A stretch of DNA of 64,000 bases from Aquanectria penicillioides (Eukaryota; Ascomycota; Sordariomycetes; Hypocreales; Nectriaceae): positions 310,001 to 374,000 of the forward strand of contig PYIU01000002.1 of NCBI GenBank assembly GCA_003415625.1, given 5' to 3'. Under the pieces are notes generated by a model, which worked only from the letters and a program-made list of their open reading frames with translations, had not been told where the DNA came from and did not search any database. Of the stretch, positions 47,028 to 57,824 are shown piece by piece. The translations under genes and the position numbers were made by a program. Positions within the stretch are counted from its first letter, which is position 1, and each line of letters starts with the position of its first letter.

Positions 47028-48951
47028 CTAGCTTATGATAAGATCCCAGTCGGAAATTTCAAATGTCGCTCTCCAACTCCCTTCACCCCGTCCAATTCGA
47101 TTCATCCAGGCTTGTCGGCATGCAATAATTGCCGAATCAATATTTCCGCGGCCAAAGCGGTACTCCATGCCCTCCATTCGACCTAGCGCTGCTGAAACCT
47201 CCAGTAGACTTTGGGATTCAACTGCAATAATAAACAGCAACGGCAACAAGCCCGCTTCTTCTGGACTGTTTGCCGGAACTGCAGCGATTTCATCTAGGCA
47301 ATTTTTCACGGCACAGTCCTTCGAAGCGGGTATCAACCTGTGCAAATCGAGCCAATGACGAGGGATGGTGTTAGGCATCCGTTCAGAGAGCGATTCAAGG
47401 ACAGAGTGTAAACAGACAAATGCAAGGCTCATATAAGCCCGATGTAGTGCTATTAAGCGGTTCATAGTCTCCTGTTCCACACCTTCTGATGATGCCAGAT
47501 GGTTCAACGCGTGGTTCTCGTCTCTGAGGAATTCAAGACTGCAGATGATTAACTTCAACGTTGTGACACGTATGATGGCACCCACATCTCCTCAATTTCT
47601 GCTTTTAAGAAGTTGTAACTGAGTTCATCGGCCACATCGTAGATCACGAGCTCCATGATGTAACTCAGCATCGAAACCACTGATCCAGAGATACCCGTAT
47701 AGGGATCTATCCGTAGCACCTGGCTCTGAGGGTGTTTGAGATCATTATGAGATTTCCTGGCCCCTTTAGGCCGCAGTGGACGTCTCTCGGTTAGTGTAGA
47801 TATGCTTCTGTGATACTCAATGCTAGTTACGTTAGTTTCGAGCTGTCAGTGGGAAATGGACATGTGACGAACAAGCTCTCCCCAAATTTGAGACTTTCTG
47901 TTGATTCATCATCCGTTGCAGATATCAGGAATCTACATAGCGACTCCACACCTTCCAAGTGGTACCTCCAATTTCCGACTCCATCCTTTATAATCTCATA
48001 CATGCAGAGCAGGATTGTTGCCAGCATGGCCGACTCCATCATATCATAGGATGTTCGGCGCCCACTACCCTGCGGAGTTAGCATGTCCGGAATTAAACCT
48101 TGAAGTGTTGATATGGCCCCGACATAATAGCACGTCGCTATGGTGAGGAATGTAGAACCGAATCCACCGGTTTGTTTCGACTGGTGCATGGCTGAGACTG
48201 CACACACAGCCTGTCGCAAGACTGGAGATGCTGAAAGGCGCGGAACGACTAGAGTTAACAAAGGGTTCTTAGTACACAGAGTGTTTACTAGCAAGCCTGC
48301 CAGTCGGTGTACGTAATGCTCCAAGAGACTGATGGCGGATCCTGACACGTGAATTTGAGGAAGGCCCGCAGCAGACGAGTCGGGAAATGTCAAAAGGGAA
48401 GAGTTGAGAAACGGGTGTGTGTCTACTGGGCTCGACATCAACGACGAAAATTGACCTGCGATAAGTCTGACGTTACATAGGTCATCGTTGAACTGGTGGC
48501 TGGTTGAGCATGCGCGAGTGATAGATAGTTCATTATGTGCGTTCATGGTTGAGAATAGAGAACGGCGCGCTTCTGTCGATGTCCATGACGAAGTTGAATT
48601 GACAGTTTCCCTACCTGGCACCTCGGTGTTGGCAGATTGCTTTGATCGGCCGTCACAGAAACAGTCGAACCATTCACAATCCAAGCCGAGCCGGATGCAG
48701 GCATTGCAGCTTCCATGGAGGTTAGACAGGCAGAAGCGATGGTATCAGTGGGGGGAATTGTACCTTGGTTTAAATCCATCACCTATGAACTTCGAAGTCA
48801 GCGACTTAGACTTTGGAAACCGCAAAGCTGGCAATGCCCCTGTGTATTATTGTGAACCCACTGCACCTTGTGACTTACACTTCTTGTGTCGGCGTTTGCA
48901 GTTGTGGCACCCCATGCGGCTCCATGGTAGTACTCGAACCCGTCGACTCAT
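47028..48951 (-). CDS. Zn2Cys6 transcription factor, Fungal_trans_2 type
   Basis: Five exons on the minus strand: 48951-48879, 48782-48764, 48709-47873, 47822-47586 and 47538-47028; total 1677 nt, giving 558 residues without a stop. Two introns split the zinc cluster, which after joining is C15-x2-C18-x6-C25-x6-C32-x2-C35-x6-C42 (GCHNCKRRHKKC then DGFKPSCNACIRLGLDCEW). The rest is helical with SVVSMLSYIMELVIYDVADEL and a final LPLLFIIAVESQS ... RFGRGNIDSA, typical of this class. Exon 2 is only 19 nt. Gene-by-gene regulation targets are unknown; the neighbours are an oxalate decarboxylase and a short-chain dehydrogenase. Unspliced, it looks like two separate ORFs, which could mislead automatic annotation. 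Confidence 0.88.
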
Positions 48952-50869
48952 GGAGCAGAATTGTCTATCCAACGGAGTGTACGATGTGAGGCGCGTGCAG
49001 GAACCAACCAGGTCTTCGACGTTTGAAAGACGAATAGAATATAAGAACCTGGGAAATGGAGACTTTCCAAGCTGTTTTTAATTGCGATAGTACACGATGA
49101 TTAGCCTGTTTTGGCCGGCCGTGCCTCTTGCTTCTGAAGAGTGTAGACTCATTGAGGAATTTGTTAGTGGATTGCAAGACCGGGACGCTGTAATGGATTT
49201 CTAGAAAGCCCGCGTTTTGACCAGGCTAAGGAGTAGGAATAAAGCCGGGCCGAGATCACGGTGATGGAACCAATTCTACACTGGTTGGGGCCCTCCATTA
49301 CTGCTGTCCTCCAGTAGCCCGGATTCTATCCCAGATGACAGCAAAGGTTCGCCATTCTGGGTATAATAGATGGATTTAGTAAATCGGCATGACTCAAAAC
49401 AAGCTTCAACTTTTGGCTGTCCAATTGGTAGAGAGTCGGAAGTATTTATTAGGGGCACTGTATATGTTGTCGGAGGCATATTCTATTCCAGCTCCGTTGT
49501 CAAAGTCGCACATCCGATCACGTTGAATCACGCCATTAATTACATTCATTGTTCATGCGGTGAGTGCCTCCGCTTGAATGCACCTTGGTCATGAGGCAAA
49601 GGTCATCTCATGATGTTAATGCGTTCTTTTGCCTGATTCGGTATTGAAGGCAGATCCTAGTTGTCCGAATTGCCACATCTGGACATTCGAGGTGGTTTAT
49701 CGGCTAACCAAAAAGGGCTATTCAGACCCTTGTCAAATTTCTACTCAATGTCCCATAATGAATCTCAGCGTGATTCAAGGAGGATGGACGATACTGGCGT
49801 TATGGTAAGCGCTTGAGAGCCAAGGTCTCTCATTGAATTTCGCGTTGATGGACGATCCGTATTCCGCCATTCATCTTTAAACGACAGGACTCAACGCGTT
49901 AGCCCCTTTAGTGTGGGAACCCATCTCCCACAACAATGCAGGTGGAGAGAAAATGCATACATCTGGCGTTGCTATTTGAGACTGGCAAATAATTTTTGGC
50001 TTAGATTTTGCAGACCACACAGTAAGCTCCTCGAGATTACTGGCTATGCTACAAATGGTGACGTCTACCCACCAAGCTCGAGCATCGAGTTCCAGTAATA
50101 TGTTCAATCATCGTCTGGAGCTTCTGGAGGTGATAATTGCAGACCCCGCGCGGTGTGGTACTGTACCACCTAGATAACCTAGATATTGTAGGCATCAGGC
50201 TTCTCCATTCTGTACAACAGCATCAGGAAACTGCTTGTGAGTGGGGATGTCTATTTCGTTGAGACCATAATCGCGTTAATATCGCCGGAACTCGCTAGTT
50301 GCAAGCACATATGTTACCCAATCGAGTTCAAGATTGGCATAGACGTCAGGTTCCATGGCTTTGACATTGGAGAAGATGCCGTAGATGGCATGAAGCAGCT
50401 GATCGCGGATATGCTCACTATGAGTGCATGGGTTGAGTTATTGTCTGTATCCCCAGAAGTGTGTGACCATTGCCGTGAGCTAGCAAATATGGAGAGCCTA
50501 TTTCTAGCTGAAATTTCGAGTCCAATACCCATCCGCCAAAGTCATGGAAGGCTTCAGCTTCGATGAAATGCCCGACTTTGGGTATCCTTCCGTCATTGCA
50601 ATTTGCGCAAATAAACGAGTGTATTGCAATTAGATGATCAACATTACATGATTTGCTGTTTGGCAAAGTAGCTAGCTGTTGAATCGCCACCTCACATATT
50701 ACCTCGGTACGATTATTAAACAGCCCGTCTTCTGTTACGCCGAGACCCCACATCGGCCTCGGCATGCAGCATTGTCGAATTAGCCAAGCCGTCATCAAGA
50801 AGTGAAGGGGGAAAGTTATTCATCCAATCGTCGTATCATCTATTGGCTACAACTGAGATTTCTTGAGGC
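48952..50869. other. Intergenic 1.9 kb with possible decayed coding sequence
   Basis: The plus strand has a 109-codon frame at 50237-50566 and shorter frames at 49913-50098 that could be pieces of one decayed gene (perhaps an F-box-like protein), but no motif settles it. The rest looks non-coding. Confidence 0.35.
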
Positions 50870-51646
50870 CTAGGAAAAGACGATACCACCGTCAATAATG
50901 ACGCTTTGTCCAGTCATGAGGGCGGAGTCCTTCGACACCAAAAAGCTAACACAACCTGCTATATCTTCAGGGGTCTGGGCTTTTTTCATTGCAGGTCGCT
51001 CTTGGACAGCTTTGGCCCATGCAAAGCCTTTTGGCACGCCCAACTCCTCAGAAAAGGAAGCGTCAATCTCATCCCACATCTGCGTCTTGACCATTCCTGG
51101 GCAATACGCGTTGACGGTGATGCCATGTGGTGCAAGCTCCTGTGCCGCCGCTTGCGTGAGACCACGAACAGCCCATTTGCTTACCCCGTATGCAAGCGCA
51201 GCAGGCTGCGGCCGGTACCCTGAGATGGAGCAGGCGCCGACAATCCTTCCGCCTTTGCCTTGGCTGATCATTTGTTTGGCAGCCTTCTGGTAGCAGAGGA
51301 AGACACCTGTAGTGTTGATGTTCATAACTTTATTAAACTCTTCAACTGGGAGATCTTGAAGCCCCTTCATCACAATGATGCCAGCATTTGCGATCATTGC
51401 GTTGAGTTCGCCGAACCTCTCAACAGTGGCACCAACGATGTTTCCGACATCCTGTTCAACGCTGACATCTCCTGTGACAATGATAGCTTTTCTTCCCTTG
51501 GATAAGATCTCTGATTCGACTTGCTGCAGTTTATCCTCCTGAGAAGCTAAATCGTTGATCGCCACGTCGTACCCATCATCGGCAAGGCGAAGGGCAATGG
51601 CTCGACCAATCCCCTGAGATGCTCCAGTGACAATTGCTGACGGCAT
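50870..51646 (-). CDS. Short-chain dehydrogenase/reductase (acetoin/diacetyl-reductase-like)
   Basis: A single exon of 258 residues, the usual size for classical SDRs. Cofactor loop TGASQGIG (7-14), Asp60 (GDV), NAG at 87-89, catalytic Ser140, Tyr153 and Lys157 (YGVSK) and a closing MTGQSVIIDGG are all in place, so an active NAD(P)-dependent oxidoreductase is expected. Overall wording (PCPGMVKTQMWDEID-type substrate loop) resembles fungal and bacterial diacetyl/acetoin reductases and butanediol dehydrogenases, but the substrate cannot be fixed. Cytosolic; no targeting signal. Confidence 0.92.
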   Translation of the reverse strand: MPSAIVTGASQGIGRAIALRLADDGYDVAINDLASQEDKLQQVESEILSKGRKAIIVTGDVSVEQDVGNIVGATVERFGELNAMIANAGIIVMKGLQDLPVEEFNKVMNINTTGVFLCYQKAAKQMISQGKGGRIVGACSISGYRPQPAALAYGVSKWAVRGLTQAAAQELAPHGITVNAYCPGMVKTQMWDEIDASFSEELGVPKGFAWAKAVQERPAMKKAQTPEDIAGCVSFLVSKDSALMTGQSVIIDGGIVFS

Positions 51647-52246
51647 GCTGGAGAACGGCTTGGTGTGTAATATATCAATAATATTGCAAAGTAAAATTTA
51701 TGCTGTTTTTTTAAGGCACTTTAGGCAGTAATGCTAAGTTGGGATGAAACAGTTGCGGGAACTGTGCCGCTTTATGATGGGTGGCGGTCTTGACAATTCA
51801 ATCATCATCAGCAATGCCAAGGCTCATCCCCACCTCGCCGAGTAAGGGTTGAAGTTGGTAGCACAAGGGTATGGCGATTTACCGAATACCGAGTATAGCG
51901 ATTGGGAATGACAGCAGCCTCGCTGCATATCTCATCTCGAAGTTTGGGCTTTGCCCAGTGAGCAAAACAGCGGCACTAAAGCCGAGAATTTCGGTTCAAT
52001 CGACTGCCGAGCAATTATCCAGTAAGCGTGTTTAGAAATCACATCGTGTTCGGCAATTTGACTCGGCCCGCGTGCAATCAAATCCAGCAAGCCAGAGAGT
52101 AGCTGGAGCGCCGAATATCTGAAATATAACAAGCACAAGCCCCGGAAAATATACCAAAGAACTTGTAGTTACAGGATTCACAAAAGAACCTTACATAAAT
52201 AGCCTCATGCTGAGGCATCTTAGCCCTAGTTGTTCTCAACTATTGT
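51647..52246. other. Intergenic 0.6 kb
   Basis: Upstream region of the dehydrogenase and 3' region of the coiled-coil gene. No ORF or repeat recognised. Confidence 0.5.
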
Positions 52247-53577
52247 CTATAACGCTATTATCCCTTTCATAAGCTGTTGCTCAACATCAAAGTCTTCGCC
52301 AGTTGATTTGCCTCGCTTCAATACTCCAGGAGCCAGTGATAATCGCACGTTTGAACCCTTTCTCGGGTTACAATCGTCAAGGTCCAGCTCCATCGATGCA
52401 GAATCAAAAGGCTCACTAACTTTGCGATTTTCCCATGTGATTTGAGCAACCTGCATGTGAATCTCCTTATCGAGCAGCCAAGCCGAGCTGAGGATCCAGT
52501 GCAGTTGGTCCTCAAATCCTTTCTTATCCTTCTTGGCACAAGGTTTTATTGTCCTTGAAATCTCTGAGACAATCTCATTTCCCTTTTCTTTCAGGCTATC
52601 CTCGGCGACCTTCGTGTCTATAGCAGCCAGTAGCATCCCAACCGTGGTCGCTTGCCAGACATGAAACTTGCGTTGCATGTGAGGCGGGCCATTTGTCAGT
52701 TCATCTAGAATGTCTATGTTAGCACAAGAGGTCATGTATAGTTCGATTACTGGGATTGGTTGCACTCACCAGGCGCCATTGCCTTCCTAAGTCCTCGCAT
52801 TCGCTTGCACGCCGGGTCACCTAGCCAGTGAAACTGCCCAAAGACTTTATCCATCAGCACATTCCAGACAAACGCTTGAATCAGCTTGATGCGTGTCTCT
52901 GATGTTTTGAGATAGTCCAATGCGTATGGCGTAGCCTGGTCTGCGTACACGGCGTAGTCGCTCTTTGACGTGAGATCTCCTTTCAAAACATATCCATCAA
53001 AGTACTGGATAGAGAACCCCCGAATGTTGTGCCGAACTTGTGTAATCAACTCGATTAAATAAAGATCAGTGACCTGGTAGAACCCTTGGCCAATGGACCG
53101 CAAGTTGTTTAGTTCCCCAGCCACCTTCTTCCAGAGTCTCTTGTATTCCTGGGCTTCCTTTGCCAAATCGCGGTTTCTGTCTTGCTCCTCTACCAAATCT
53201 CTGTGGATAGAATTTAGACGCTTTGTTAGTTGCTCCAAGTTCCTCTCTACCTCTTCTTTGGCCTCCTGGGCTTGGTGGTAGATCTCTACTGGAATAGACT
53301 CAACTACTTCAGGCGGATGTTGCGACGGTGATTGTTCATTTTCTCCAGTCTTGTCCCTTATAACTTGATAGCGTATCGTTGTTTGCCCATTCTCGGAAAG
53401 CTCTTGAGCTTTTACATGAGTTCTGGCAGGACCTGAGTAGGCTGCACATCTCGGCACGTCGGCGACAGAGAGTCCTATTAAGCAGAAGCTAGTCAGTTGC
53501 TACCGATGACGGGGAATGCAAGCTAGACACGCACCGTCCGCTCGAGCTCCATGAAGATCTTGTCGAAGATGGTCCAT
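52247..53577 (-). CDS. Uncharacterised coiled-coil protein, 404 residues
   Basis: Exons 53577-53535, 53474-52770 and 52713-52247 total 1215 nt, giving 404 residues without stops; introns are GTGCGT...TTAATAG and GTGAGT...ACATAG. No catalytic family is recognised. Residues about 78-140 are charged heptad-like sequence (QEAKEEVERNLEQL, DLVEEQDRNRDLAKEAQE) predicting a coiled coil. A helical core follows with LYLIELITQVRHNIRGFSIQ and LIQAFVWNVLMDKVFGQFHW, and the C-terminus ends in a glycine- and arginine-containing tail (RLSLAPGVLKRGKSTGEDFD). No signal peptide or membrane helix is evident. It is divergent from the Hsp70-like gene with 1.1 kb between starts. Confidence 0.8.
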
Positions 53578-54675
53578 TAGAATTATTTGACAGCCAAGTA
53601 GAGATAAGTAGAATGTGCCAGCTTGTGGAGATCAGTGAGGAACAGATGTGCGTGCTTAAAGAGATGGTGGCCAATTTTTCGTGTGCGGCTTTGCGTCACG
53701 TTGCGCAAGGGTCAACCAGGCCCATCACCCGCACCAACCAGACCTCCTCTATTTTTATTTCCTGTTTTCAATTCGGATTCCATTAAGGCGAATTATGAGA
53801 CAACAGCTAGATTGAGTTACTAGGGCACGTACGTGGCTGGAATTAGAGTGGTGCATATTCAACAAGACAACCACAACTTTCAGCCAAATTTGTTCCAGAC
53901 CACGCTGGACGCAAGGCCTGTCAACTATTAGCATATGTGTAAGGTTTACATTGGAAGATCAAGTTCATGACATATGCAGATGTCAGGCTGCGTCCCAGAA
54001 TCAGGCTGCGCACGCCCGTCTGTGATTAGGACAACATCTCGGCTGCAATTACCGTGACTAATTGGCCGGTCGCCTTACATATGACTTTCTACACTTCCAA
54101 AGGCCTCCTGGCGGGGCAAATGATGCACTCTGCTTGTTGACTCAATCATACTGGCTGTGATTCGTTGAAAAGTTGCACATTATCCCCCCAAGTCCGGAAG
54201 ATAGTGCCGCGACAACGCATTTGTGGAAGACTCGTCGTTCGGTTCAAAAGTCCCTCGCAGCCCGCCGCTAATGCGCTTATGGTAATGCATTTATTGGTCG
54301 CCTGATATCGGTTGAAATATCTTACAAGTGGCTTGCAGATACCTGAGTCTTGCCAGGCTCCAACGCCTACGACGTTTCATTATGAAATGGCGAAAGGCAA
54401 TCTCAACAGCAGGTTCCTCCAGGGCTGAAACTTTTGCCCCCAAGTCAGGCTGTTTTCAAGGTACTGATTCTGCATGGATCTATAAGCTTCTTCCCCCGAG
54501 GGCCAGGGCTTTTTTTCTTTTGTGCTACTTAGGGTACCAATGCCAGATGTCTCGGTCTTTGCGAACGAACAACACCCTAAATGTTTTATTTTAGTCGTCA
54601 TCTTCATCGATTTCCCTTAGTCGCGAACCACTTTACGCATATTTCAGGTCCGAATCTGGCTGTATCACCATAAAG
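53578..54675. other. Shared upstream region of a divergent gene pair
   Basis: 1.1 kb between the coiled-coil gene and the Hsp70-like gene. Short ORFs only (up to 88 codons), no motif. Confidence 0.5.
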
Positions 54676-56945
54676 ATGGAAGGGTATGCGAACATGCCGT
54701 GGAGACCGAAATCAGCTCCATATACTACGAAGGATGAAGAAGAATATCTTGTTATCGGGATTGATTTCGGGACGACGTAAGTTCTCAAACACAAGACACA
54801 TCTATTTATTTACCTGCTCACTGGATATTTGTCCACCTGCAGCTTCTCTGGGGCTGCGTGGGCCACCGGTGCCGACTTTGAGAAGCAGCAAGAAAATGTC
54901 ATCACCACCTGGCCCGATAATGGCCATGAAGAAGGCAAGGCACCGACTGAGATCTTTTATGAAGCGGACGAGGTTTCATGGGGCTTCGGTGTCCCTGATG
55001 ATGCTGATCCAATTCGCTGGTTTAAGCTTCTGCTTCTCAAGGAGGAAGACATTGACCCCGAAGTACGACAGCACGAATTTGCTGTGCTCGCCCGGCGCCA
55101 AATGAACGAGAATAACAAATCTGCCACCGACTTCATTGCCGATTACCTACGAGAGTTGTGGCGACATATCCTCGATAATATCATAAGAACTCGGTCCGAA
55201 GGTGTGGTTGAGGCTCTACCTTTCCACATTGTTATCACAGTCCCCGCCATGTGGAAGGGCTATGCACGACAAGGGATGGAAAGGGCAGTCCAAAGAGCGG
55301 GTATGCTCGAAAAGCGGCCCGCGGGACAAACAATTCTCTCCTTTGCCCCGGAGCCGGAGGCTGCTGCTCTATCGACACTCAGTGAACCTGGGCGAGTGGT
55401 GAAAAAAGATGATGTATATCTCATTTGTGACGCTGGGGGTGGCACTGTGGTAAGTATCACCTGAGATTATTTCATCCTTGTATGCTCTTCTGTGTTTATC
55501 TCTTACTTACGCGAATTTCGCGGTAGGATTTGATCACATATCGAATCGATTCCCTCAACCCTATTTGCCTGCACGAAGCTGTTCGAGGAGATGGTGAGTT
55601 TCTTCATTCCATACCTATATGAGAGAAATTTGCAATTGACTGGTCGATTAAGGTGGCCTGTGTGGCGGCATATTCATTGACGAAGCCTTTGCATATCTAT
55701 GCAAGAGCCGCCTTGGCAGGAAGTGGGGACGATTGAGCAAAATAGGCCTCAAAGATGTCATGACTGCGGAGTGGCAACAGTCCATAAAACCTCAGTTTAG
55801 ACCTGGTGATAGCAACAAAGAATATATTGTCCGCATACCGAGCGAAGCATTCGGAAAAGACAGTCAAGATGACTTCAGCAGGGAGCCATATATAAAAAAA
55901 GGAAGAATTCACTTCAAATCGTCAGTGATTAGCCCCTGGCATGGCTCGGTATCTTTATAACATGGCTGACTACCTGCTTAGGTCCCATATTCAGCAGGCC
56001 TTCACCAAAGTATTTGGACGGATTGATGAGCTAGTTGACGCCCAAGTGAAACAGGCTTCGAGTCAAGGCCTTCGCGTAACAGTGGGTCAACCTTTCTACT
56101 CGACGTAGCGCAGTATCTAACAATGGCTTCCAGGGCATCATCCTCGTAGGAGGACTCGGCGGAAGCCCATATCTTTATGATCACCTAAAGGCTCGATACA
56201 ACATAGGGGGGTCTGACGGCATTGAAATTCTGCAATCCCGGGGTATGAGACCGTAAGTACCTCCATCGCCACTTTTGCAATATTTTGAACGTGCTGATGC
56301 AAGAAAATTAGCCGCACTGCAATCTGTCGAGGTGCCGTCCTCAAGGGCTTTCTAGATGGTGCAAATAAGGGATTAGAGCAAGTCGTCCCGAGGGCTGGTT
56401 CCACCATTGCCGTCACTTCTACAATCGCTAGAGCGAGCATTGGGGTCTTGTTCAACCCTGACTTCGACAAAACCAAGCATCGCGAAGAAGACAAGATTTG
56501 GGATGATAATGATGGTATTTGGAGAGCAAATGACCAGATAGAATGGTACCTAATGAGGGTATGTCCCATCCCATGTCCAAACCAACTTGACACTGTTAAC
56601 TCGGGCCAGGGCACCAATGTTTCCAAAGCGGCCCCTGTGACCAAGTCTTACGTCCAACCATTTTTAACAAATCCTGGAAAGACAATCGAAGTCAAGGTCT
56701 CCTATTGCGATGACGAAGCACCGCCCACAAGAAGAACCTCGAGTGTTAAAACGCTTTGCACAATCAAATGTACTCTGGATGTTCCGTTTTCATCACTTAG
56801 AGACCATCAGAGACCGGATGGAAAAATCATCAAAAAGTTGGATTACGACCTGAAGATGATTCCATCAGGCGCAAGCATGGATTTTGAAGTCTACTTTGGT
56901 GGCAGGACATTGGGGACGAAAAACGCCAACATCCAATTCATGTAG
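54676..56945 (+). CDS. Hsp70/HSPA12-like ATPase-fold protein
   Basis: Eight exons: 54676-54776, 54843-55449, 55527-55593, 55653-55920, 55982-56081, 56134-56252, 56312-56558 and 56610-56945; total 1845 nt, giving 614 residues. Phosphate-1 loop GIDFGTT (28-34), phosphate-2 loop DAGGGTVD (230-237) and the adenosine motif VGGLGGSPY (386-394) show an actin/Hsp70-type ATPase domain. The segment LPFHIVITVPAMW matches the HSPA12 branch. The C-terminal 150 or so residues form a short beta-rich region without the EEVD tail of cytosolic Hsp70, so it is not a general housekeeping chaperone. Such proteins are multiplied in filamentous ascomycetes and mostly unstudied. Substrate and partner are unknown. 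Confidence 0.9.
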
Positions 56946-57824
56946 GCAATGGCTGGAGAGCAACTAGGTCTTGACACGGATAGCCAGAACTATGTCACAC
57001 CAACTAGTGGCGGATGATTGATGCGAGTCAGTGCCTTATAGACCTTAATATCCTGTGTTACTCTCATCCGTGGGACAGGTAGGCCCTTTGGCGTAGCAGT
57101 TAAGGGTTACCACCGTTTTTCCGGATCAATGATGTCAAACTGGAAGGTTCTGTTTTTAATTCACCCCAGATTTCCCCTGGAGAGGAGGTAATATTTGATA
57201 AAAATTGCCAGGTTGCTTTGCTCACTGGAATGGATGTTGAGTAGCATGGCCAAGGGCTGAACCCGGTGTTCACTCCTCTGTAATCTGTGTTTGCCTAGTT
57301 TACGAGCAAGAAGGGGTAGACCAAGACTTCTGAGTAGTTTAGACGTCCAGTGCTCATGGTACACTGTTTTTCAATGTCTATTGGGCGCACTGCTGATGGG
57401 GAATGGCTTGGTTTACTTTTACCTTCATATTGGACCTATTCCGAATTTTCTTATTCCCGGAAGGAAGGATCTTTACTTGGTGAGTTTTAATTCTTGAGAG
57501 TTATGCATTTTATTGTGTTGTGTAATTTCAAGTAGCCCTAGAAATCCACATTTGCGATTCCCGTGTTTTCCGCCCATGAACCTCAAGTTGGAACAGTTAT
57601 ACCCGATTAATTAAGATATCATCTGATGCGGTAAACCGGAAGTAGATGCCTCAAGAACCCAAGGCCCTTGGCGCCTGACAGAATCCGTAGCCTAGTCTAG
57701 GAGAATCATCTCACCTTCATACCCTTTATTTGACCCTACTGTGACCGTAACGGCACCCATATATATCGCACCACCACCACAAGATATTTTAGTACAGATC
57801 TTTTCATAGGACCTTCCTTCTAAC
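56946..57824. other. Convergent 3' intergenic region
   Basis: 0.88 kb between two 3' ends. No ORF above 68 codons, no repeat recognised. Confidence 0.5.

Noticed and set aside
47539..47585. Separate ORF start at 47585 as an independent gene
   Set aside because: A 47-nt intron joins this ORF to the upstream exons and gives one 558-residue regulator with a length divisible by three.
57070..57130. tRNA-like stretch (GGCGTAGCAGTTAAGGGTT)
   Set aside because: It resembles a D-arm by a few bases, but no acceptor, anticodon or T-arm pairing could be built.
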